Of a stretch of DNA of 64,000 nt, positions 1 to 9,345 are shown in pieces. Every line of letters starts with the position of its first letter. Within the stretch, counting starts at the first letter, position 1. The notes under the pieces were generated by a model. The model was given only the letters and a program-made list of their open reading frames with translations, did not search any database and was not told the DNA's origin. Source of the stretch: a bacterium. GTDB lineage: Bacteria; Desulfobacterota; Binatia; DP-6. The translations under genes were made by a program, and so were the position numbers. The stretch spans positions 124,001 to 188,000 of the forward strand of contig JAHCID010000005.1 in NCBI GenBank assembly GCA_026129405.1, read 5' to 3'.

Positions 1-1
1 C

Positions 2-238
2 CAGGCGAAGGTCCGCAAGGCGATGCGGGAGCGCAAGGCCGGCACGCTGAAGAGCGGGCGCAGCGGCAAGCAGGTCACGAGTCGCAAGCAGGCGATCGCG
101 ATCGGCCTTGCCGAGGCGCGGCGCGAGGGCGGCAAGGTCCCCAAGAAGCGGGCGTCACGCCGCTCGGCGGCGAAGAAGAAGGGCGTCGGCCGCACGGGCA
201 CGAAGCGCCGCACGACACGGGCGCGCAAGAAGAAGTAG
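2..238 (+). CDS. Partial Lys/Arg/Ala-rich small basic protein (DUF6496-like)
   Basis: The frame is open at the left window edge, so the true start is probably upstream; an internal ATG lies at 23. The visible part carries a core with the order LKSG, GKQVTS, KQAIAIGLAEAR, followed by a tail made almost only of Lys, Arg, Ala and Ser. This order resembles the small DUF6496 family of bacteria, whose function is unknown. The basic tail could bind nucleic acid, like histone H1-like tails, but that is inference. A 36-base gap separates it from the next gene on the same strand. Confidence 0.55.
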   Translation, partial: QAKVRKAMRERKAGTLKSGRSGKQVTSRKQAIAIGLAEARREGGKVPKKRASRRSAAKKKGVGRTGTKRRTTRARKKK

Positions 239-274
239 CGACTGCGCGACGCCGCGCCGACCCCACGGCGCGCC

Positions 275-1750
275 TTGCCCTCCAGAGCCGATCGGCATAC
301 GCCAACGTTCGTGGTCGCCTTCCATGAGCGCCTGTCCGCGCAGGACCGCGTGTTCCTGCACTTCGAGGAGGGGCCGGCGCACATGCACCTCGGCGGGCTG
401 ACCCTCTTCGAGCCCGGCACGTTGGCCACACCCGACGGCGGCATCGACGTCGGCCGCATCCGCGCCCATATCGCGTCCCGCCTCCACCTCGTGCCGCGCT
501 ACCGGCAGCGGCTCTCGTGGATCCCCGTCGTGGGGCGTCCGGTGTGGGTCGACGACGAGCACTTCGACCTGAGCTACCACGTGCGTCATACCGCCGTGCC
601 GCGTCCGGGCGACGATGCCCAGCTGAAGCTGCTCGCCGGCCGCATCTTCTCGCAGCAGCTCGACCGCGGAAAGCCGCTCTGGGAGATCTGGGTCATCGAG
701 GGGCTTGCCGACGGTCGCTTCGCGCTCCTCGTGAAGACGCACCACGCGCTCGCCGACGGCATCTCGGCCTTCGATCTCTTCGCCGCCCTGCTGACGCCCG
801 AGCCGCAGGAGCACGTCGATTCGCCGCAGCCGTGGCGTGCGCGCCCGGCGCCCTCGGGGCTCGTCCTGCTGCGCGACGAGCTGCGTGAGACCGCCCGCTC
901 CCCCATCACCCTCGCGGCGACGCTCCTGCGCAGCCTGCGCGACCCGGCCGCGCTGCGCGACGAGCTGATGGCGCCGCTACGCGCGCTGTGGGCGCTCGTC
1001 GAGACCACCGCGCGCCCGCTCGGGGCGAATCCGCTCAACCGGCCGATCGGGCCGCACCGCCGCTTCGACTGGCACGTGCAGGATCTCGAAACGGTACGCG
1101 CCATCCGCTCGGCGCTGGGTGGAACGGTGAACGACGTCGCGCTGACGGTCGTCGCCGGCGCGATGCGCCGCCTGCTGGCGGCGCGGGGGGCGGCGCCGGA
1201 TCGCATCGATTTCCGCGTCGTGGTGCCGGTCAGCGTGCGGGCCGAGGACGAGCAGGGCGTCATCAACAACCGCGTCTCGGGGTGGATGGTGCCGTTGCCG
1301 GTCGGCGAGCCGGACGCGCGCCGGCGGCACGCGGCGGTGCGCGAGACCACGGCGCGGCTGAAGGCCGTGCGCATGGAGCTCGGTGCCGAGCTCCTCGGGC
1401 GCGCGGCGGAGCACGCCGTGCCCGGCGTCCTCGGCCTCGGTGTGCGGCTGACGGCGCGCCTCAGCCCCTACAATCTCATCGTCACCAACGTCCCCGGCCC
1501 GCCCATTCCGCTCTGGCTGCTCGGGGCGCGTCTGTGCGCCGGCTTCCCGCAGGTGCCGCTCTTCGAGCACCAGGCCCTCGGCATCGCGCTCTTCAGCTAC
1601 GACGGCCAGCTCTGCTGGGGCATCAACACCGACTGGGACGGCGTATCGGACCCGGGCGAGGTGGTCGAAGCGCTGCGCCGCGCGTCGGCGGAGCTGTGCG
1701 GGGCGGCGGGCGTGCGCGAGGCGGACGCCGCCGCGAGCGCGGTCGGCTAG
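275..1750 (+). CDS. WS/DGAT family O-acyltransferase (wax ester synthase / diacylglycerol acyltransferase)
   Basis: Predicted to transfer an acyl group from acyl-CoA to long-chain alcohols or diacylglycerol, making storage wax esters or triacylglycerol at the inner membrane. The catalytic HHxxxDG motif is intact at residues about 156-162 (HHALADG). Further family motifs are NDVALTVVAGAMRRLL, VVPVSVRA, NNRVSGWMVPLPVG and NVPGPP near the C-terminus. At 491 residues the length is normal. The longest frame starts at TTG 275; GTG 311 or 314 would give a start closer to the usual family N-terminus and is a good alternative. The lipoate-ligase-like gene follows 10 bases later, suggesting co-transcription. 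The preferred acceptor cannot be read from sequence. Confidence 0.9.
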   Translation: MPSRADRHTPTFVVAFHERLSAQDRVFLHFEEGPAHMHLGGLTLFEPGTLATPDGGIDVGRIRAHIASRLHLVPRYRQRLSWIPVVGRPVWVDDEHFDLSYHVRHTAVPRPGDDAQLKLLAGRIFSQQLDRGKPLWEIWVIEGLADGRFALLVKTHHALADGISAFDLFAALLTPEPQEHVDSPQPWRARPAPSGLVLLRDELRETARSPITLAATLLRSLRDPAALRDELMAPLRALWALVETTARPLGANPLNRPIGPHRRFDWHVQDLETVRAIRSALGGTVNDVALTVVAGAMRRLLAARGAAPDRIDFRVVVPVSVRAEDEQGVINNRVSGWMVPLPVGEPDARRRHAAVRETTARLKAVRMELGAELLGRAAEHAVPGVLGLGVRLTARLSPYNLIVTNVPGPPIPLWLLGARLCAGFPQVPLFEHQALGIALFSYDGQLCWGINTDWDGVSDPGEVVEALRRASAELCGAAGVREADAAASAVG

Positions 1751-1760
1751 GCGCCGCGCG

Positions 1761-2774
1761 ATGCCGGTGCTGGCGCTGGCGCGGCTCGACGCGACGTCGA
1801 CGGTGTCCGCGCGGGCCGTGGACCGTGCCTGCCTCGACCTCGCGCGCGCGACGGGAGACGGCGTGCTGGCGGCGATCCCGGGGCGCGGCGACGCGGTCGC
1901 GCTCGGGCGCTTCCATCGACGTCCCGCCGCGGACGTCGCCGGCGCGGCGCTCGTCCGGCGCACGACGGGTGGGCGTGCGTGCGCCGCCGGTGACGGCTTC
2001 CTGCGCCTCGTGCTCGCGCTCCCGCATCGCAGCGCGCTCGTCGCCGGCGATCCGGGCGCGCTGGCGCCCGAGCAGATACTGAACCGCGCAGTGCGCGGCC
2101 CGATGGCGGCGCTCGAGCGCCTCGGCGTCCCCGTGCTCTACCCGGGTCGCGATCTCCTCACCGTGGCGGGCCGGCCGCTCGCCGTGCTCGGCCTCGTGGT
2201 GGAGGACGACGGGGCGACGCTCGTCGACGTGGTCCTGTCCGTCGCCCGCGACGCCGCGCTGCTGCCGCATCTCCTCGACCGCGCCGATCCAGCCGGCATC
2301 GTCCATGCAGACATGGTCCTGCCCGACGCTGTGACCTCGCTCGCGCGCCTCGGCCGCACCGCCGCGCCGGACGATCTTCTCGCCGCCGCCGCCCGGGGCT
2401 ACGCGGAGCGGCTCGGCGTGACGATCGGCGACGCGCACGATCTGGCGCCGTCTCCCGACCCCGGCCGGGACGCGGGCTGGGAGACGGCGCGCCGTCCCGA
2501 TCCCCGCCACACGCATCACGCGCGGGTGCAGACGGCGGTCGGCGTCTTCGAGGCCCATGCGGCGCTGGCCGCCGACGGCACCATCGCCGACCTGTGCCTC
2601 GCGGGCGATCTCCTCGCCTCGACGGCGACGGTGGCGGCGCTCGAGCAGGGCCTGCGCGGCGCGGTGCCGCCGGCGTCCGCCGCCGTGGCGACGGCGCTCG
2701 CCCGGCCGGACCGCGTCCTCCTCGGCGTGCCGGCGGATACGATCGCGCAGGCGGTTGCCGCGCTGCGCTCGTAA
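1761..2774 (+). CDS. Lipoate-protein ligase A-like protein, BPL/LplA/LipB fold
   Basis: The first 200 residues follow the biotin/lipoate ligase fold: LGRFHRRP, then RRTTGGRA at residues 66-73 (the RR-x-GG-x-A lipoyl-adenylate loop), then a hydrophobic segment PLAVLGLVVEDDGA. The C-terminal part (about 250-335) resembles the LplA accessory domain. The family attaches lipoate or octanoate to E2 and GcvH domains. The Lys of the usual (K/R)K-I-x-G motif is not seen; the matching stretch reads GRPLAVLG. Activity is therefore doubtful, and a paralogous or regulatory role is possible. ATG start 1761 lies 10 bases after the acyltransferase gene. Confidence 0.6.
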   Translation: MPVLALARLDATSTVSARAVDRACLDLARATGDGVLAAIPGRGDAVALGRFHRRPAADVAGAALVRRTTGGRACAAGDGFLRLVLALPHRSALVAGDPGALAPEQILNRAVRGPMAALERLGVPVLYPGRDLLTVAGRPLAVLGLVVEDDGATLVDVVLSVARDAALLPHLLDRADPAGIVHADMVLPDAVTSLARLGRTAAPDDLLAAAARGYAERLGVTIGDAHDLAPSPDPGRDAGWETARRPDPRHTHHARVQTAVGVFEAHAALAADGTIADLCLAGDLLASTATVAALEQGLRGAVPPASAAVATALARPDRVLLGVPADTIAQAVAALRS

Positions 2775-2805
2775 GGCGCCGCCCGTCCGTCTAGGGTGCG
2801 CGCCG

Positions 2806-4689
2806 ATGCGGTCCTCGATCGGGACGAAGCGGGTGCTCGCAGGGGTGCTGCTGCTCGCGCTCGGCGCGCTCGGGGCGCGTGCCGACACGCTGTCGACCCT
2901 GGGCGATCCCAGCCCGGCGAGCCTGCTCACGATCGAGCCCGACTGGCTGACGGGCGTCGGGCTGATCACCGACTTCCGTTTCCTGCCAGACGGGCGCTGC
3001 GTCGTCGTCACCCAGGACGGAACCGTCCTCGTGCGTCCGGCGGGCGGCGGGCCGCTGGGCACGGCCGGCAGCTTCCCCGTCGACACCGCGAACGAGAAGG
3101 GCCTCCTCGGTCTCGCCGTGCACCCGGAGTTCGCGGAGAACGGCCAGCTGCTCTTCTACTACTCGGCGTCCAACGCCGCGGGCGGCACCAACGTCGCGCG
3201 CCAGCGCATCGTGATGCGGACCCTCGACGGCGCCGGTCGGCTGTCCGACGGCGAGACGCCGCTCGTCACCGGCCTGGCAGGCCCGCTGAACCACAACGGC
3301 GGCGCGCTCGACGTCGGACCCGACGGCTACCTGTACATCGGCGTCGGCGACACCGGCTGCAACTCGGGCACGCCGCCCGAGCCGATCTACACGCCGACCA
3401 ACTTCTTCGGTACCTGTCTCGCGGATCATCCCACCGCCGGCGCGGCCGGAAACGGCAAGATCCTCCGCGTCGCGCTCGACGGCGGCATCCCGCCGTCGAA
3501 CCCGCTCGTCGGCGCGACCGACGTCACGGCGTGCGGCGCGACGTGCGGCGAGGCGATCGCGCCGGACCGGCTCGGGCCGCCGCGGGAGGACGTCTGGGCG
3601 TGGGGCTTCCGCAACCCGTTCCGTCTCTGGGTGGATCCGCGCACGGGGCTCGTGTGGGTGGGGGACGTCGGGGAGGTGGCCTACGAGGAGATCACGATCG
3701 CGCAGGCGGGACGGCATCACGGCTGGCCGTGGCGCGAGGGCGGGCGCGGGCATGCGCCGAGCCAGTGCGGCGTCGTGCGCATCGGCACGACCGTCGGCGG
3801 CGATCCGATCCTCGACCAGGACTGCGTCGACCCGGTCTACTTCTGCCGGCACAACCCGATCGCCGATGCCGACGTCGACGCCAACTGCTTCGCGATCACC
3901 GGGGGGCTCATCGTCGACGGCTGTACGTGGCCGGACGCGTTGCGCGGCCGGTACGTGTTCGGCGACAACGCGACCCGGCTCCTGTGGACGATCGCGACGA
4001 CGCCCGCGCGCGACGGCGTCACGGGGGCGCGCGCCGACCTCGGGCGCCTCGAGGGCGCGGCGCCGGTCGCGCTCCGCACCGGCCCCGACGAGGCGCTCTA
4101 CGTCGCGGCCTTGCCGGGCCGCATCGTGCGCATCGCGCCGGCGCGCCCGGCGCTGTGCGCCGGCGCCTGCACGACGAGCGCGGAGTGCGACGACGGCGAC
4201 CCGTGTACCAGCGACGGCTGCGACGCGGCGACGGCACGATGTCGCTTCGCGCCCATCCCCGCCTGCGGGACGAGCACGACGACGTTGCCGCCGGACCCGT
4301 GCCCGGGCGGCTGCGACGACGGCGATGCCTGCACCGACGACGTCTGCGACGGCACCTGTCACAACACGCCGATCCCCGGCGCCGCGGGCGTCGCCTGTCT
4401 CTGCGCCGCGGCGATCCCGACCTGCGCCGAGGGCGGCGTGCCGGCGAAGATCGCCCGGCGCCGCGCGCGGGCCTGCGCGCAGGTGGCGCGCGTGGATCCG
4501 TCGGCGGCCATGCGACGCACGCGGCCGCTGGTCCGCAAGGCCGCCAAGGGTTTCCGCCGCGCGGCGGTGAGAGCGACACGCCAGGGCGGCCGCCGCGGGC
4601 TCGCGGACGCGTGTCGTACGGCGCTCGCCGCGCACCTGCGCGACGCCGCGGCGCGCACGCAGGCGATCCTGCCGGGAGGCGGACGGTAG
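2806..4689 (+). CDS. Secreted PQQ-dependent sugar dehydrogenase (GSDH/sorbosone type) with Cys-rich C-terminus
   Basis: Exported protein of 627 residues with an N-terminal signal peptide (KRVLAGVLLLALGALGARA). Residues about 30-440 form a GSDH-type six-bladed propeller, seen in VVVTQDGTVLVR, GLLGLAVHPEF, NHNGGALDVGPDGYLYIGVG, WAWGFRNPFRL and GWPWREGG. The family oxidises aldose sugars with PQQ in the periplasm. After about residue 445 come two CDDGDxCT(S/D)D segments separated by a Thr/Pro stretch, then a basic helical tail. CDDGD repeats are common in surface proteins of Myxococcota-like bacteria. ATG 2806 was chosen because it begins the signal peptide; the frame is open further upstream. 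The next gene starts on the base after its stop. Confidence 0.85.
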   Translation: MRSSIGTKRVLAGVLLLALGALGARADTLSTLGDPSPASLLTIEPDWLTGVGLITDFRFLPDGRCVVVTQDGTVLVRPAGGGPLGTAGSFPVDTANEKGLLGLAVHPEFAENGQLLFYYSASNAAGGTNVARQRIVMRTLDGAGRLSDGETPLVTGLAGPLNHNGGALDVGPDGYLYIGVGDTGCNSGTPPEPIYTPTNFFGTCLADHPTAGAAGNGKILRVALDGGIPPSNPLVGATDVTACGATCGEAIAPDRLGPPREDVWAWGFRNPFRLWVDPRTGLVWVGDVGEVAYEEITIAQAGRHHGWPWREGGRGHAPSQCGVVRIGTTVGGDPILDQDCVDPVYFCRHNPIADADVDANCFAITGGLIVDGCTWPDALRGRYVFGDNATRLLWTIATTPARDGVTGARADLGRLEGAAPVALRTGPDEALYVAALPGRIVRIAPARPALCAGACTTSAECDDGDPCTSDGCDAATARCRFAPIPACGTSTTTLPPDPCPGGCDDGDACTDDVCDGTCHNTPIPGAAGVACLCAAAIPTCAEGGVPAKIARRRARACAQVARVDPSAAMRRTRPLVRKAAKGFRRAAVRATRQGGRRGLADACRTALAAHLRDAAARTQAILPGGGR

Positions 4690-5440
4690 GTGGACGACGA
4701 GCGGCAGCGGCTCGCCGCCATCGCCCGCATCGCGGCGGCCGGCCGCGCCGGCGCGGACGACGTCACGCTGCTGCTCGGCGCGCTCGGCGCCGCGCGCCAA
4801 GGCGGTGCAGCGCCGCGCCGGCGAGGTGCTCGCCGCGCTGGCGGCGGGCGACGCGGACCTCGTCGCGCGCCTGGAAGCGGCCCTCGCCGATGCCTCGCTC
4901 CGGCGGCGCTGGGGCGCCGCGTGGACGCTCGGACGGCTCGGCCCGCCGCCGTCCGCCTGTCTGCCGGTCCTCGTCGAGGCCATGGCCGAGGCCGACGGCG
5001 ACCTGCGCTGGGCCGCGGCCACGCTCGTCGTCGCCATGCACGGTACGCCGGGGCTGGAGGAGCGGCTGCATGCGCTCGTGTCGGACGGCAATGCCTCCCA
5101 GCGCAAGATGGCGCTCTACTGCCTGCGCGACCTGGCGGCGCCGTCGGCGCGGCTCGACGGCCTCGCCGCGGCGGCCCTGGGCGACGTCGAGCCGGGCGTC
5201 CGCCTCGCCGCGATGGCGCTCGGCGCGCGGTGCGCCGCGCACCGTCGGGCCATGGCCGCGCACCTGGCGGCGCGGCTCGCGGACGCGGACGCCGGCGTGC
5301 GCCGGGCGGCGGCGGCGGTGCTCGGGCGGTTCGGCGAGCGGACGCCGGCGGTGGAGACGGCGCTGGCGCAGGCGGCGGCAGGCGACGATGCCGCGCTGGC
5401 GCGCGTCGCCGCCGCGGCGCTGACGGCGCTGCGCACGTAA
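4690..5440 (+). CDS. HEAT-repeat protein, split by an apparent one-base frame change
   Basis: A GTG directly after the previous TAG opens a frame reading DDERQRLAAIARIAAAGRAG then DDVTLLLGALG. From about 4790 the HEAT-like pattern (AVQRRAGEVLAALAAGD, LVARLEAALAD, RRRWGAAWTLGRLG) continues in the +1 frame to TAA 5438-5440. Removing one base between about 4786 and 4800 gives a continuous protein of 249 residues with five or six helical repeats. If unrepaired, a shorter protein could start at GTG 4805. HEAT repeats form protein-binding solenoids; no catalytic motif is visible. It ends 37 bases from clpB, tail to tail. Confidence 0.65.
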
Positions 5441-5441
5441 G

Positions 5442-5470
5442 GCGAGGAGCCGCGGCGCGCGGCCCCTCGC
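5442..5470. terminator. Hairpin between convergent genes
   Basis: GCGAGG-A-GCCGC pairs with GCGGC-C-CCTCGC around a five-base loop: 11 pairs with one mismatch. It fills the short gap between the HEAT gene and clpB, which converge here, so it could end transcription from both sides. There is no U-tract, so intrinsic termination is not certain. Confidence 0.45.
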
Positions 5471-5477
5471 GTCGTGC

Positions 5478-8093
5478 TCAGCCCGCCGCGGCGGTGGCCT
5501 GCGGCTCGCCGACGCTCGTGAAGGCGAGGCCGCCGCCGGACTTCACGTCGACGCGCAGGCTGGCGTCGTCCTTCACCGTGCCGGCGATGAGCTCGCGGGC
5601 GAGCGGCGTTTCGACCTCCTGCTGGATGGCGCGCTTCAGCGGGCGCGCGCCGTACACCGGGTCGTAGCCGCGGTTGGCGAGCCAGTCGCGGGCGGCGTCG
5701 GTGAAGTCGAGCGTGATGTGGCGGTCGGCGAGCCGGGCCGCGAGGCGGCGCAGCTGGATGTCGACGATCGACCGCACCTGCTCGCGCTCGAGCGCGTGGA
5801 AGACGACGATGTCGTCGACGCGGTTCAGGAACTCGGGCCGGAAGTGCGCCCGCAGCGCCTGCATGACCTCGTCGCGGATGGTGTCGTACGAGCCGCGCGC
5901 GGCGGTGATCGCCTGGCTGCCGAGGTTCGAGGTCATGATGACGACGGTGTTCTTGAAGTTCACCGTGCGTCCCTGGCCGTCCGTCAGGCGGCCGTCGTCG
6001 AGCAGCTGGAGCAGCACGTTGAAGACGTCGGGGTGCGCCTTCTCGATCTCGTCGAAGAGGAGCACGCAGTAGGGCCGGCGCCGCACCGCCTCGGTGAGCT
6101 GGCCGCCCTCGTCGTAGCCGACGTATCCGGGGGGGGCACCGAGGAGCCGCGCGACGGTGTGCTTCTCCATGTACTCGGACATGTCGATGCGGACCATCGC
6201 CTGCTCGCTGTCGAAGAGGAACTCGGCCAGGGCGCGCGCCAGCTCCGTCTTGCCGACGCCCGTGGGGCCGAGGAAGATGAACGAGCCGATCGGCCGGTTC
6301 GGATCCATGATGCCGGCGCGGGCGCGAATGACCGCGTCGGCGACCGCCGACACGGCCTCGTCCTGGCCGACGACGCGCTGGTGGAGGTGCTCGGCGAGGC
6401 GCACGAGCTTCTCGCGCTCGCCCTCGACGAGCTTCGCGACCGGGATGCCGGTCCAGCGCGCGACGACCTCGGCGATGTCCTCCTCGTCGACCTCCTCCTT
6501 GAGGAGGTGCTTCTTCGGCTGGCCGTCGTCGGCGGGCGACTCGAGCGCGGCGAGCTCGCGCTCGAGCGCGGCGAGCTTGCCGTACTTCAGCTCGGCGACC
6601 TTGTTGAGGTCGTACTGGCGCTCGGCCTGCTCGATCTCGAGGCGCACCGCCTCGATCTCGGCCTTGAGATCGCGGACGCGGCCGATGCCGCCCTTCTCGG
6701 CCTCCCACTGGGCGCGCAGCGCGTCGCCCTGCTCGCGCAGCTCGGAGAGCTCCTCCTCGAGGCGCGCGAGGCGCTCCTTCGAGGCCGCGTCGGTCTCCTT
6801 CTTGAGAGCCTCGCGCTCGATCTCCAGCTGCATGATCTTGCGGTCGGCCTCGTCGAGCTCCTCGGGCTTCGAGTCGATCTCGGTGCGCAGGCGCGCGGCC
6901 GCCTCGTCGACGAGGTCGATCGCCTTGTCGGGGAGGAAGCGGTCGGCGATGTAGCGGTCCGAGAGCGTGGCCGCGGCGACGAGGGCGGCGTCTTTGATAC
7001 GCACGCCGTGGTGCACCTCGTACCGCTCGCGCAGGCCGCGCAGGATCGAGATGGTGTCCTCGACGCTCGGCTGCGGCACCAGCACGGGCTGGAAGCGGCG
7101 CTCGAGCGCGGCGTCCTTCTCGATGTACTTGCGGTACTCGTTCAGCGTGGTCGCGCCGATGCAGTGCAGCTCGCCGCGCGCGAGCATCGGCTTCAGGAGG
7201 TTCGAGGCGTCCATCGCGCCCTCGGCCGCGCCGGCGCCGACGACGGTGTGCAGCTCGTCGATGAAGAGGACGATCTCGCCCTCCGACGACTGCACCTCCT
7301 TCAGCACGGCCTTCAGGCGCTCCTCGAACTCGCCGCGGAACTTGGCGCCGGCGACGAGGGCACCCATGTCGAGGGCGATGATGCGCTTGTCGCGCAGACC
7401 CTCGGGCACGTCGCCGTTGACGATGCGGATGGCGAGGCCCTCGACGATGGCGGTCTTGCCGACGCCGGGCTCGCCGATCAGCACGGGGTTGTTCTTCGTG
7501 CGGCGCGAGAGCACCTGCACGACGCGGCGGATCTCCTCGTCGCGCCCGATCACCGGGTCGAGCTTGCCCTTGCGGGCGGCGTCGGTGAGATCGCGGCCAT
7601 ACTTGGCGAGCGACTCGTAGGTGGCTTCCGGATCGGCGGAGGTGACGCGCTGGTTGCCGCGTACCTTCTGGAGCCCCGCCATGAGCTTCTCGCGGGTGAG
7701 GCCGAGGTCGCGCAGCGCGGGCCCGTTCTCGTCGACCATCGCGAGCAGCGCGTGCTCGACGCTCAGGTACTCGTCCTTGAGGCCGCGCATCTCCTGCTCG
7801 GCCTTGTCGAGCACGCCGGCGAGGCGCTGCGTGAGGTAGGCCTGCGACGGGCTCGTTCCCGACGCCTTCACCTGCGGCCGGCGGTTCAGCTCGCGCTCGG
7901 CCGCCTCGCGGACGGCCCGCGGGGCCACCCCGGCGACCTCGAGCACGCTCGGCGCCAGGCCGCCCTCCTGATCGAGCAACGCCAGCAGCAGGTGCTCGAC
8001 GTCGATGCCCTGGTGGTTGCGGCGCTGGGCGATGCCGCCGGCCTGCTGCAGCGCCTCCTGCACCTTGTGCGTCATGCGGTTCACGTCGACCAT
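5478..8093 (-). CDS. clpB: ATP-dependent disaggregase ClpB (Hsp100)
   Basis: Hexameric AAA+ chaperone that threads aggregated proteins through its pore together with DnaK. All domains are present in 871 residues: N-domain (1-150), AAA-1 with Walker A GEPGVGKT at 207-214 and Walker B FIDELH, the coiled-coil middle domain (about 410-525) typical of ClpB rather than ClpA/ClpC, and AAA-2 with GPTGVGKT near 608-615 and [10 protein letters not shown]. Pore loops [11 protein letters not shown] and [13 protein letters not shown] are visible. ATG 8093 and an in-frame ATG 8075 are both possible starts. A heat-shock-type promoter may lie just upstream. The gene is intact and appears monocistronic. Confidence 0.97.
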   Translation of the reverse strand: MVDVNRMTHKVQEALQQAGGIAQRRNHQGIDVEHLLLALLDQEGGLAPSVLEVAGVAPRAVREAAERELNRRPQVKASGTSPSQAYLTQRLAGVLDKAEQEMRGLKDEYLSVEHALLAMVDENGPALRDLGLTREKLMAGLQKVRGNQRVTSADPEATYESLAKYGRDLTDAARKGKLDPVIGRDEEIRRVVQVLSRRTKNNPVLIGEPGVGKTAIVEGLAIRIVNGDVPEGLRDKRIIALDMGALVAGAKFRGEFEERLKAVLKEVQSSEGEIVLFIDELHTVVGAGAAEGAMDASNLLKPMLARGELHCIGATTLNEYRKYIEKDAALERRFQPVLVPQPSVEDTISILRGLRERYEVHHGVRIKDAALVAAATLSDRYIADRFLPDKAIDLVDEAAARLRTEIDSKPEELDEADRKIMQLEIEREALKKETDAASKERLARLEEELSELREQGDALRAQWEAEKGGIGRVRDLKAEIEAVRLEIEQAERQYDLNKVAELKYGKLAALERELAALESPADDGQPKKHLLKEEVDEEDIAEVVARWTGIPVAKLVEGEREKLVRLAEHLHQRVVGQDEAVSAVADAVIRARAGIMDPNRPIGSFIFLGPTGVGKTELARALAEFLFDSEQAMVRIDMSEYMEKHTVARLLGAPPGYVGYDEGGQLTEAVRRRPYCVLLFDEIEKAHPDVFNVLLQLLDDGRLTDGQGRTVNFKNTVVIMTSNLGSQAITAARGSYDTIRDEVMQALRAHFRPEFLNRVDDIVVFHALEREQVRSIVDIQLRRLAARLADRHITLDFTDAARDWLANRGYDPVYGARPLKRAIQQEVETPLARELIAGTVKDDASLRVDVKSGGGLAFTSVGEPQATAAAG

Positions 8094-8118
8094 CGACGCC
8101 GAACCTGGCCACTGCGCA

Positions 8119-8145
8119 CCCTGGGGTCAACCCGGGTGGTGCAAG
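8119..8145 (-). promoter_or_regulatory. Possible sigma-32-type promoter of clpB
   Basis: Read on the minus strand, CTTGCA (8145-8140) and CCCCAGGG (8126-8119) are 13 bases apart. This resembles the heat-shock consensus CTTGAA-N13/14-CCCCATnT, with mismatches in the -10. It would place the transcript start about 20 bases before the clpB ATG. No CIRCE inverted repeat was seen. Confidence 0.35.
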
Positions 8146-8180
8146 ATCCGCTCGCCGAGAGCTGCGCCGGGGGCTGCTCG

Positions 8181-8612
8181 CTAGGAGTTGCGACGGACGC
8201 CGTCGCGGGCCGGCGGCTCCGCGGCCGGCGGCGCGGTCTCGCGCGGACCGTTCAGGAGCAGCGGCGCGAGGTCGCGGAAGAAGTCGAAGAGCTTGCCGAG
8301 CACGAGGACCATCTCGTCCCACGCCGCCTTGCCGAGGTCGCGCAGCGTGGCCCCGAGATTGAAGCTCGTCTGGCTCTCCTGGAGCTTCAGCGAGCGGCCG
8401 CAGCCTCCCATCTGGAGCGCGAGGTGCGCGGCGACGGCGTCGGACTCGCGCACGCTGAGCTTGTAGTACGTTCCCGAGGGGCGTCGCTCGGCCTCGATGG
8501 TGTGGGGGATCGCGGCGAGCTTGAGGCAACGTTCCCGCCGCCGCAGCGCGGCCCCGTTGCGATCGCTCACGAAAACGACGGCCAGGGGCTCCTCCGCCAC
8601 CGCATTCCACAT
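8181..8612 (-). CDS. Hypothetical protein of 143 residues
   Basis: Not recognised. ATG 8612 is preferred over GTG 8630 because GGGAGG lies 10 bases before it. The N-terminal half looks folded (AVVFVSDRNGAALRRRERCL, GTYYKLSVRESDAVAAHLAL). A central region has a predicted amphipathic helix (WDEMVLVLGKLFDFFRDLAP). The tail is Pro/Ala-rich and probably disordered. There is no signal peptide. It lies upstream of clpB on the same strand, 87 bases from it, and is divergent from the macro-domain gene. Confidence 0.5.
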   Translation of the reverse strand: MWNAVAEEPLAVVFVSDRNGAALRRRERCLKLAAIPHTIEAERRPSGTYYKLSVRESDAVAAHLALQMGGCGRSLKLQESQTSFNLGATLRDLGKAAWDEMVLVLGKLFDFFRDLAPLLLNGPRETAPPAAEPPARDGVRRNS

Positions 8613-8719
8613 CCGTGTGTGCCCTCCCACCGGGTGGTGGATCTGTAGCGACGGATGGCGACGCGCGCAACCTGCCGACGCGCAGTTTGCGGACGGCGAC
8701 GGCGATGCTACCGGCGGGC

Positions 8720-9253
8720 ATGGCCTCGCGTGTCTTCGCGGGAACCAGGATCGACCTCGTCCGCGGCGACATCGTCCATGAGGCGACCGACGTCATCGTG
8801 AACGCGGCCAACCGGACGTTGCTCGGCGGCGGTGGCGTCGACGGCGCCATCCATGCCCACGGCGGTCCCGCGATCCTCGACGAGTGCCGACGCCTCGGCG
8901 GCTGCGGCACGGGAGACGCGAAGATCACCGGGGCGGGGCGGCTGCAGGCCCGCTGGGTCATCCATGCGGTCGGACCAGTGTACCGGGACGGAGCCAGCGG
9001 CGAGCCGGAGCTTCTCGCGGGCGCCTACCGCCGGTGTCTTGAGCTGGCCGTCGAGCACGGCGCCCGCTCGGTCGCCTTCCCCTCGCTCTCGACCGGGGTC
9101 TATCGCTTCCCCGTCCGGCTCGCCGCGCCGATCGCCCTGCGCACGGTCGTGGCGGGCATCGACGCCCGTCCGGGAGGCCTCGACCTCGTCCGCTTCGTGC
9201 TCTTCTCGCCGGGGGATCTGGAGGTCTACGCGACCGCCCTGGCTGCCCTTTGA
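8720..9253 (+). CDS. Macro-domain protein (O-acetyl-ADP-ribose deacetylase type)
   Basis: A single macro domain fills the protein. The ADP-ribose-binding signature is classic: VRGDIVHEATDVIVNAAN, GGGGVDGAIH, DECRRLGGCGTGDAKIT, VIHAVGP and FPSLSTGVYRFP. Relatives of the YmdB/MacroD type hydrolyse O-acetyl-ADP-ribose or remove mono-ADP-ribose from proteins in the cytoplasm; the Asn in NAAN and the GGGGVDG loop are present. The length (177 residues from ATG 8720) is typical. An in-frame ATG at 8705 is an alternative start. No toxin partner is visible next to it. Confidence 0.88.
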   Translation: MASRVFAGTRIDLVRGDIVHEATDVIVNAANRTLLGGGGVDGAIHAHGGPAILDECRRLGGCGTGDAKITGAGRLQARWVIHAVGPVYRDGASGEPELLAGAYRRCLELAVEHGARSVAFPSLSTGVYRFPVRLAAPIALRTVVAGIDARPGGLDLVRFVLFSPGDLEVYATALAAL

Positions 9254-9345
9254 GCCGGGAGCGCGTCCTGGTTGCCACCCAGGGGGTCGCGTGGCACACC
9301 GGATCCAGGGAGCGCCGGGCGATCCGGCACCCGGGGAGGTAGTGG

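Noticed and set aside
5718-8648. Very long open frame (over 900 codons) antisense to clpB
   Set aside because: Composition is a Leu/Val/Asp/Glu/His mirror of GC-rich coding on the other strand, with no ribosome-binding site or family motif; clpB is certain.
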